From an uncultured Actinomycetes bacterium (GTDB lineage Bacteria > Actinomycetota > Actinomycetes > Nanopelagicales > Nanopelagicaceae), in NCBI GenBank assembly GCA_903839355.1, contig CAIMBV010000197.1, positions 1-6,868 of the forward strand: 6,868 bases of DNA, given 5' to 3'. Below the pieces are notes generated by a model. That model searched no databases. It saw only the letters and a list, made by a program, of their open reading frames with translations, and was not told the DNA's origin. This document shows, in pieces, positions 1 through 5,411 of the stretch (its first letter is position 1; each line of letters begins with the position of its first letter). The position numbers and the translations under genes are program-made.

Positions 1-464
1 CCAGTGTCTGTATCGACGAAAATTACTCCAAGCTTCTCGAGATCTTCACGAATCGAATGGTAGACAACTTCAGACTCATACTGTGCTGCAACGCCTGCAA
101 CGAGGCGATTCTTCTCGGCATCTGGAATACCAAGTCTGTCGTAGGTATTGCGAATATCTGCTGGGAGGTCTTCCCACGATGTCGCCTGCTTCTCAGTTGA
201 GCGAACGAAGTACTTGATCGTGTCAAAGAAGATGCCAGAGAGATCCGATCCCCATGAAGGCATCGGCTTCTTCTCGAAGAGCGATAACCCCTTGAGTCGC
301 AGATCAAGCATCCACTGAGGTTCAGACTTCTTGGAGGAGATATCTCGTACCACTTCCTCATCAAGACCGCGCTTAACATTTGTGCCTGCTACATCTGAAT
401 CAGACCAGCCATATTCGTATGTACCTATTCCATCGAGTTCTGGATGGAGGGTTGTGTCACTCAT
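1..464 (-). CDS. sufB: SufB, Fe-S cluster scaffold subunit (N-terminal part, cut by window edge)
   Basis: SufB is the core of the cytoplasmic SufBCD scaffold complex, on which Fe-S clusters are assembled from sulfur delivered by SufS/SufU. About 154 N-terminal residues are visible out of roughly 470 typical for the family; the rest lies beyond the left edge. The reading begins MSDTTLHPELDGIGTYEYGW and continues with the family-typical stretches YEYGWSDSDVAG, GLDEEVVRDIS and SEPQWMLDLRLKGL, then a region around VYHSIREDLEKLGVIFVDTD that is characteristic of SufB. The ATG at 464-462 is chosen because it overlaps the sufR stop as ATGA and has a GGGAG ribosome site seven bases before it. The gene is therefore translationally coupled to sufR in a suf operon expected to continue with sufD, sufC, sufS and sufU. 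The catalytic and cluster-binding C-terminal half cannot be judged here. Confidence 0.95.
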   Translation of the reverse strand, partial: MSDTTLHPELDGIGTYEYGWSDSDVAGTNVKRGLDEEVVRDISSKKSEPQWMLDLRLKGLSLFEKKPMPSWGSDLSGIFFDTIKYFVRSTEKQATSWEDLPADIRNTYDRLGIPDAEKNRLVAGVAAQYESEVVYHSIREDLEKLGVIFVDTDT

Positions 465-1177
465 GCATGTGCTCCCTTTTTGGTCTGTGTGGTGCTTGCT
501 GTTGAAATTGCTGTTGCTGAAATTGCCGTTGCCGAAACATTTGGAATAAAGGTGGTGCAGACTCCATCGCCAAGCGCAATAGTGGCCAAACGTTGCACAT
601 GGGTTCCAAGTACACGAGAGAATGCTTCTGTCTCAGCTTCGCAGAGCTGCTCAAATTCCGAAGCAACATGAGCAATCGGACAATGGTGCTGGCAGAGTTG
701 GGTACCCGCGGCAGATGCCTTGCTATCAGCGGCATAACCCTCACTTGCTAGAAATTCGGTGAGCGCTGCAATTTTCTTGGACTGCGAATTGGCACCCTTT
801 ACTGCATGAGCAACGCGGCGTTCAATGTCATTCGCGCGATTAGCCGCAAACTCTGAAACGAGATCGCGCTCCGAAAGATTTTCCATAAAGCGCAAAGCAG
901 ATAGGGCAAGATCGTCATATGAATGCTCAAACTTTTCGCGCCCCAGGTCGGTAATTACAAATACCTTGGACGGCCGTCCGCGCCCGCGCGAGACGCTTGA
1001 CGCCCGATGTGGCTCCCGAGCTTCGAGTAGTCCTGATTCAATGAGGCGATCTAAGTGGCGCCTGATGCCTGCCGGAGTTAAATTGAGGCGGGCCGCCAGA
1101 TCGAGAGCGCTCTGCGGTCCATTTTCTAGAATGGTGCGAGCAACCAGATCTCTGGTCTTATCCTCGCTCTTTTTCAC
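461..1177 (-). CDS. sufR: SufR, Fe-S-sensing transcriptional repressor of the suf operon
   Basis: SufR represses suf genes when it holds an Fe-S cluster and releases DNA when the cluster is lost. With the GTG start at 1177-1175 it has 238 residues. In the longer reading from a TTG at 1213 it has 250, and the following numbers use that reading. A winged helix-turn-helix occupies about residues 20-88, with recognition helix LTPAGIRRHLDRL at 45-57 and a basic wing RGRGRPSKVFVIT at 76-88. A long helical middle leads to the cluster region: C174, C178 and C191 in CQHHCPIAHVASEFEQLCE, and C219 in GDGVCTT. The 13- and 28-residue spacings of the last three match what I recall for the ligand cysteines of mycobacterial SufR. 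I prefer the GTG because an operator-like palindrome covers it and because the first 12 residues add nothing to the domain; neither start has a strong ribosome site. The C-terminus ends in an ATAIS repeat tail and overlaps sufB by four bases. Confidence 0.92.
   Translation of the reverse strand: MKKSEDKTRDLVARTILENGPQSALDLAARLNLTPAGIRRHLDRLIESGLLEAREPHRASSVSRGRGRPSKVFVITDLGREKFEHSYDDLALSALRFMENLSERDLVSEFAANRANDIERRVAHAVKGANSQSKKIAALTEFLASEGYAADSKASAAGTQLCQHHCPIAHVASEFEQLCEAETEAFSRVLGTHVQRLATIALGDGVCTTFIPNVSATAISATAISTASTTQTKKGAHA
498..539 (-). repeat. Short degenerate tandem repeat inside the 3' end of sufR
   Basis: Two 15-base units (510-524 and 525-539) plus a shorter related unit (498-509) encode the repeated ATAIS-like tail of SufR, after the last cysteine of the protein. 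The first two units differ at only a few bases. This looks like slippage or unequal duplication in a dispensable C-terminal extension. Confidence 0.7.
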
Positions 1178-1190
1178 AACAATAGTGTTG
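1174..1190 (-). promoter_or_regulatory. Probable SufR operator
   Basis: On the minus strand this reads ACACT, five bases, TGTGA, and within it CAAC, six bases, GTTG (plus-strand 1177-1190). From memory, the first pattern is the mycobacterial SufR site and the second the cyanobacterial SufR site; both are met exactly. It lies at the front of sufR, covering the GTG start codon, where a bound repressor would block transcription initiation. The location fits autoregulation of sufR-sufB. Binding itself is inferred. Confidence 0.7.
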
Positions 1191-1224
1191 CGTAATTCCC
1201 TTATTTGCGCCAATCGAGGGCTTT

Positions 1225-1263
1225 CTTGGGTTGGAGATTCAGGTCACCTCAGTGGAGCCCAAG
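1225..1263. repeat. Nested inverted repeats in the sufR/ctaA divergent spacer
   Basis: An outer pair CTTGGG (1225-1230) and CCCAAG (1258-1263) encloses a nine-base palindrome AGGTCACCT (1241-1249), with centres within one base of each other. TGGAG is also repeated directly at 1232-1236 and 1253-1257. The position between divergent genes suits a second operator or a promoter-associated structure. No known regulator site is recognised, and short palindromes can occur by chance. Confidence 0.35.
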
Positions 1264-1271
1264 ATAGGCAA

Positions 1272-1286
1272 TAGGCTAGGTGGGTG
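1272..1286 (+). promoter_or_regulatory. Possible leaderless promoter -10 element and start of ctaA
   Basis: TAGGCT at 1272-1277 fits the actinobacterial -10 pattern TAnnnT and lies six bases before the GTG at 1284, the spacing expected if transcription begins on the start codon itself. No convincing -35 element is seen. The same six intervening bases, AGGTGG (1278-1283), could instead act as a ribosome site for the in-frame TTG at 1290, six bases further on. The sequence does not decide between the two. Confidence 0.35.
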
Positions 1287-2168
1287 AACTTGGTCAGCCT
1301 GATCTACACGGCGCTTGTCGTCCTCCAGGTGGGGCTTATCCTCACCGGCGGAGCTGTACGCCTAACCGGATCTGGTCTTGGATGCCCCACATGGCCACAA
1401 TGTGTTTCTGGGTCAATTGCCCCCGTTAAGCACCAAGCCCAAGGTGCGCTCCACTCCTGGATTGAGTTTGGAAATCGCCTTTTAACTGTGGTGCTTGTTA
1501 TCACCATCCTTGCCGCGGTTCTTGGAGCCTTTAGATGGGGCAAGGGGCGCAGTGACTGGAAACTGATCCGGATTTTGGCTCTGACTCAAATCGTTGGAAT
1601 TGTCGCGCAGATTGTCCTAGGCGGGATAACCGTCCTTACAAAGCTAAATCCCTTTGCGGTCTCCTCCCACTTCCTGCTCTCTATTATTTTGATTCCGACC
1701 ACCCTCTCACTTCGCGAACGAATCTTTGCCAAGGCGAGAACCACCGTTTTGCCCACGACCAGACTGCTCATACGAGCCGTCACCGTGCTTAGCGTTGTGG
1801 TAATTTCGATTGGAACCGTCGTAACTGGCAGCGGCCCACATGCCGGAGATGCACAAGCCAAGCGCTACCACATTGATCCCCGACTCATCTCCTGGATTCA
1901 TGCCGACGCAGTGATCGCACTTATTGGACTCACTATTGCGCTCTATCTTGTTATCAAGGTCTCTGAGCCCCTTGAAGTTCGATCCTTCATCGGCAAGAAA
2001 GTCCTTCTATTCTTAGCGTTGTGCCTGGGGCAAGGCGTTATTGGCTACATCCAATATTTCACCCACCTTCCAGAGGTACTTGTTGCCTTACAGTTATTAG
2101 GTGTCGGTCTCATTTGGCTGACTATTTGGAATATTGGCTTCAAAGCGAATGCATTTAGTCGTCAGTAG
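1284..2168 (+). CDS. ctaA: Heme A synthase, COX15/CtaA family
   Basis: CtaA converts heme O to heme A in the cytoplasmic membrane for aa3-type cytochrome oxidase. The 294-residue length is usual for the family. Eight membrane segments are visible at about 5-24, 65-83, 94-118, 124-141, 161-181, 203-225, 236-257 and 263-285. Supporting motifs are GGAVRLTGSGLGCPTWPQC (cysteine pair C34/C40 in the first outer loop), HSWIEFGNRLLT with E61, GGITVLTKLNPFAVSSHFLL with H129, TGSGPHAGD, and SWIHADAV with H206. The last conserved heme-ligand position, in LPEVLVALQLLG, is Q270 where I expect histidine, and N64 stands where Bacillus CtaA has its first ligand histidine. The start may be GTG 1284 or TTG 1290. 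The gene stands divergent from sufR and codirectional with tkt. The ctaB gene for the preceding step is not in this window. Confidence 0.93.
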   Translation: MNLVSLIYTALVVLQVGLILTGGAVRLTGSGLGCPTWPQCVSGSIAPVKHQAQGALHSWIEFGNRLLTVVLVITILAAVLGAFRWGKGRSDWKLIRILALTQIVGIVAQIVLGGITVLTKLNPFAVSSHFLLSIILIPTTLSLRERIFAKARTTVLPTTRLLIRAVTVLSVVVISIGTVVTGSGPHAGDAQAKRYHIDPRLISWIHADAVIALIGLTIALYLVIKVSEPLEVRSFIGKKVLLFLALCLGQGVIGYIQYFTHLPEVLVALQLLGVGLIWLTIWNIGFKANAFSRQ

Positions 2169-2268
2169 TTAGCCAGAATTTAATGTAGTTATTCATGAAC
2201 AATGTCGTTCCTGACGAAACAATGGTAGATAAAAGAAGAAGTAAATAGAAAATAGGAGATAGAAGGCC
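2169..2268 (+). promoter_or_regulatory. ctaA-tkt spacer: ribosome site and likely tkt promoter region
   Basis: This AT-rich 100 bp gap follows the ctaA stop. It carries AGGAG at 2254-2258, ten bases before the tkt ATG, a good ribosome site. ACAATG occurs twice, at 2199-2204 and 2219-2224, exactly 20 bases apart, and TTCATGAA at 2192-2199 is a perfect palindrome. TCGT (2205-2208) and ACGA (2214-2217) form a small inverted repeat. TTTAAT at 2179-2184 resembles a -10 element but has no matching -35. No hairpin followed by a T-run is present, so no terminator for ctaA is apparent. Confidence 0.4.
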
Positions 2269-4323
2269 ATGCAGAGAGCAACCTGGAGTCAGGAAGACGA
2301 CAAGGCAGTAGTAATTGCACGAGCTTTAGCAATGGATAGCGTGCAGAAGGTTGGCAATGGTCATCCTGGTACTGCAATGGCGCTTGCTCCAGTTGCGTAC
2401 ACGCTCTTCCAACGTTTCTTGAAGCATGACCCAACTGACTCTGCCTGGCTTGGGCGCGACCGCTTTGTCCTTTCGTGTGGCCACTCCTCACTTACTCTTT
2501 ATATTCAGCTCTTCCTCTCGGGGTACGGCCTCACACTCGACGACCTAAAGTCTTTTAGAACTCACAACTCGTTGACTCCTGGGCACCCAGAATATGGTCA
2601 TACCAATGGTGTCGAAACAACCACGGGTCCACTCGGTGCAGGTGTATCTAATGCAGTTGGAATGGCGATGGCAGCGCGTTTTGAAAAAGGTCTGCTAGAT
2701 CCAGATTCAGAAACCTCACTTTTTGATCACAACATCTGGGTTATCTGCTCCGATGGAGATTTAGAAGAGGGTATAAGTGGTGAGGCCTCATCATTAGCCG
2801 GCACTCAGGCTCTTGGAAATCTCAAGATGATTTACGATGATAACCGCATCTCTATTGAGGGCGATACCCACGTTGCATTCACTGAAGATGTAGCAGCGCG
2901 ATATCGTGCTTACGGTTGGCATGTCATCGTTGTGAACGCTATGGCAGATGGAAATGTAGATCGCGAAGCCCTAGAGCAGGCGATGATTGAGGCAGAATCA
3001 ATTACAGATCGTCCGACTTTTATCAGAATGCACAGCACCATCGCATGGCCAGCTCCACATGCGCGTGGTACCTCCGAGTCACATGGATCTGCACTCGGCG
3101 CCGACGAGATCGCAGCGACCAAGGTACTTTTGGGCCTCGATCCAGAGCAGAGTTTCATCGTTCCTGATGATGTACTCGCACATGCGCGCAAAGTAATAGA
3201 GCGAGGACAAGTTGCTCATGCGGCATGGGATCAAGATTTCAATTCATGGAAGAGCGCGCACCCAGAGCGCGCCGAACTGCTTGAGCGTTTACGCAGCAAG
3301 TCACTTCCCGAAAATTGGCAGAGCGTACTTCCAGTGTTTCCTGCAGGTAAGGATGTTGCTACTCGCGCTGCATCAGGAAAAGTTATCACCGCCATTGCAT
3401 CTGTACTTCCTGAATTCTGGGGTGGGTCTGCTGACCTAGCTGGAAGTAACAACACGACTATTGAAGGAAGCAAATCTTTCTTGCCTGCTAGTAGCAAGAT
3501 GGAAGGTTCAGATCCATACGGTCGTTTGATTCACTTCGGCATTCGCGAACACGCCATGGGTGGAATTCTCAACGGAATAGCGCTCCACGGTCTTACAAAA
3601 CCTTTTGGCGGAACGTTCTTAGTATTCAGTGATTACATGCGTGGTTCAGTGCGCCTAGCTGCACTTATGAATCTACCTGTGACATTTGTATGGACCCACG
3701 ATTCAATTGGACTTGGCGAAGATGGGCCTACCCATCAACCGGTTGAGCATGTTGCTTCCCTTCGATTAATTCCAAATCTGGCAGTTGTTCGACCTGCCGA
3801 TGCAAACGAGACCTCCATCGCTTGGCGTGAAGTAATCACTCGCGCTAAACCAGCAGGCTTCGCGCTTTCACGACAGAACCTTCCGGTCATCGATCGCACA
3901 GTGTTTGCCAGTGCGGAGGGCGTTGCTCAAGGAGCATACGTGGTGAGTGAAGCCACCGGCTCTCTCGATGTAATTCTTATCGCCACCGGATCTGAAGTTG
4001 CTCTCGCGATCACAGCCCAAGCAATTCTCGCAGCGGAAGGAATTTACGCCAGAGTTGTTAGCGCTCCATGTCTAGAATGGTTTGAAGAGACCGACGCGGA
4101 ATACAAAGAGCTAGTACTTCCATCGTCGGTGAAGGCACGCGTAAGTATTGAAGCAGGAGTAACTGCTGGATGGCGCGAATATGTTGGTGATGCAGGAGTA
4201 TCAATTGGACTCAACCACTTTGGTGCATCTGCCGCCGCTGGAGTTCTCTTCAAAGAGTTCGGCTTCACCCCAGAAGCAGTAGTAAGTGCGGCCAAAAGTT
4301 CATTAGCGAAGGCGGGCAAGTAA
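2269..4323 (+). CDS. tkt: Transketolase
   Basis: This thiamine-diphosphate enzyme moves two-carbon units between ketose and aldose phosphates in the cytoplasmic non-oxidative pentose phosphate pathway. At 684 residues it is full length. The cofactor domain (about 1-330) shows GHPGTAMALAP with H32, SCGHSSLTLY with H72, TTGPLGAG at 118-125, and the metal/diphosphate motif SDGDLEEG at 161-168 followed by YDDN at 189-192; SDG replaces the more common GDG, which I believe is frequent in actinobacteria. H272 in SESHGSAL is in the substrate funnel region. The pyrimidine domain (about 355-535) contains IREHAMGG with the catalytic glutamate E427, GEDGPTHQPVEH at 483-494 and SRQNLP with R535 for phosphate binding. 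A C-terminal domain follows. The ATG at 2269 has a clear AGGAG. The stop overlaps the tal start as TAATG, so tkt leads a coupled tkt-tal-pgi operon. Confidence 0.98.
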   Translation: MQRATWSQEDDKAVVIARALAMDSVQKVGNGHPGTAMALAPVAYTLFQRFLKHDPTDSAWLGRDRFVLSCGHSSLTLYIQLFLSGYGLTLDDLKSFRTHNSLTPGHPEYGHTNGVETTTGPLGAGVSNAVGMAMAARFEKGLLDPDSETSLFDHNIWVICSDGDLEEGISGEASSLAGTQALGNLKMIYDDNRISIEGDTHVAFTEDVAARYRAYGWHVIVVNAMADGNVDREALEQAMIEAESITDRPTFIRMHSTIAWPAPHARGTSESHGSALGADEIAATKVLLGLDPEQSFIVPDDVLAHARKVIERGQVAHAAWDQDFNSWKSAHPERAELLERLRSKSLPENWQSVLPVFPAGKDVATRAASGKVITAIASVLPEFWGGSADLAGSNNTTIEGSKSFLPASSKMEGSDPYGRLIHFGIREHAMGGILNGIALHGLTKPFGGTFLVFSDYMRGSVRLAALMNLPVTFVWTHDSIGLGEDGPTHQPVEHVASLRLIPNLAVVRPADANETSIAWREVITRAKPAGFALSRQNLPVIDRTVFASAEGVAQGAYVVSEATGSLDVILIATGSEVALAITAQAILAAEGIYARVVSAPCLEWFEETDAEYKELVLPSSVKARVSIEAGVTAGWREYVGDAGVSIGLNHFGASAAAGVLFKEFGFTPEAVVSAAKSSLAKAGK

Positions 4324-5411
4324 TGTCATCAAATCTGCAAGATGTAAGTGCAGCGGGCGTATCAATCTGGCTTGATGATCTCTCGCGCGATCGACTTCAA
4401 AGTGGCAGTTTGGCGGAACTCATTAAAACATCCAACGTTGTCGGAGTTACTACAAACCCCAGCATCTTCTCGGCAGCTATCAAGGGTTCGGCGCTCTATA
4501 AGGATGATGTCTTAGCACTGAAGGCCGAGGGTGCTGATACCGCAGCGATCATCACAGAACTCACTACCTCAGATGTAACTGCAGCGTGTGATCTCTTCAC
4601 ATCTACCTACGAAGCCTCGGGCCATATAGATGGTCGAGTGAGCATCGAGGTAGATCCCTTCCTCGCGCACGAGACAGCGCCTACTGTAGAACAGGGCAAG
4701 TCCCTATGGTCGCTCATCAATCGTCCAAATTTGCTCGTCAAAGTTCCTGCGACTCTTGAAGGCCTACCGGCGATCAGAGAGTTAACTGCCTCAGGAATCA
4801 GCATCAATGTGACTCTGATCTTCTCGGTGGAACGGTACGAGAAGGTGATGGATGCCTACTTATCAGGTCTTGAAGATCGACTCGCATCAGGCTTGCCCAT
4901 AAATGAGATCCACTCTGTTGCATCATTCTTCGTTTCACGAATCGATACCGAGATCGATAAGCGCCTTGACGCAATTGCGCCAAGCTCTCCTCTACGAGGC
5001 AAATCGGCAATTGCAAACGCGGTGCTTGCTTATGAGGCCTACCTCGAGTTTATTGCTTCCCCTCGTTGGGCAGCGCTGGAAGCGAAAGGCGCTAATCAGC
5101 AGCGTCCACTATGGGCTTCTACGGGCGTAAAAGACAAGGCTTACGACTCAACTCGCTACGTCGTTGAGCTAGTAGCTCCGCATTGCGTTAATACGATGCC
5201 TGAAGCAACGTTGAATGAAGTTCGTGCTCACGGCGTCGTCCGAGGTGACACCATCACTTCAGCAATTCCAAGTGCGCACGAGCACTTCGGGGCACTTGCC
5301 GCGGCGGGGATAGATTTTGCGGATGTTGTGGCCTTCTTGGAGAAAGATGGAGTTAAGAAATTTGCCGATGCCTGGCAAGAACTACTAGACAATGTAAGTG
5401 CGGTGTCATAA
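4323..5411 (+). CDS. tal: Transaldolase
   Basis: Transaldolase transfers a dihydroxyacetone unit between sedoheptulose-7-phosphate and glyceraldehyde-3-phosphate, giving erythrose-4-phosphate and fructose-6-phosphate, next to transketolase in the same pathway. The 362 residues form a single class I aldolase barrel, the length of the actinobacterial/cyanobacterial subfamily. Seen motifs are VSIWLDDLSRDRL near the N-terminus, GVTTNPSIFSAAIKGS at 41-56, GRVSIEVDP at 104-112, NLLVKVPAT with the Schiff-base lysine K140, INVTLIFSVERY at 161-172, SFFVSRID at 201-208 and RPLWASTGVKD at 261-271. The ATG shares its first base with the tkt stop and has only a modest GAAGG at 4308-4312, so translation probably depends on coupling. 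Its stop is followed directly and in frame by the pgi ATG. Confidence 0.97.
   Translation: MSSNLQDVSAAGVSIWLDDLSRDRLQSGSLAELIKTSNVVGVTTNPSIFSAAIKGSALYKDDVLALKAEGADTAAIITELTTSDVTAACDLFTSTYEASGHIDGRVSIEVDPFLAHETAPTVEQGKSLWSLINRPNLLVKVPATLEGLPAIRELTASGISINVTLIFSVERYEKVMDAYLSGLEDRLASGLPINEIHSVASFFVSRIDTEIDKRLDAIAPSSPLRGKSAIANAVLAYEAYLEFIASPRWAALEAKGANQQRPLWASTGVKDKAYDSTRYVVELVAPHCVNTMPEATLNEVRAHGVVRGDTITSAIPSAHEHFGALAAAGIDFADVVAFLEKDGVKKFADAWQELLDNVSAVS

Noticed and set aside
23..379. Minus-strand open frame of 118 codons
   Set aside because: It overlaps sufB in another frame of the same strand; the SufB reading has clear family motifs and this one has none.
510..539. Repeat units considered as a CRISPR or regulatory repeat array
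   Set aside because: The units are adjacent without spacers, are multiples of three and are explained by the ATAIS codons of sufR.
961..990. CG-rich stretch considered as a terminator or hairpin
   Set aside because: It encodes the RGRGRP wing of the SufR DNA-binding domain and has no following T-run.
825..1274. Plus-strand open frame of 149 codons opposite sufR
   Set aside because: It lies fully antisense to a confidently identified SufR, is rich in arginine and serine as expected of a shadow frame, and has no recognisable domain.
4044..4319. Minus-strand open frame opposite the 3' end of tkt
   Set aside because: It is antisense to conserved transketolase sequence, with no ribosome site or recognisable protein.
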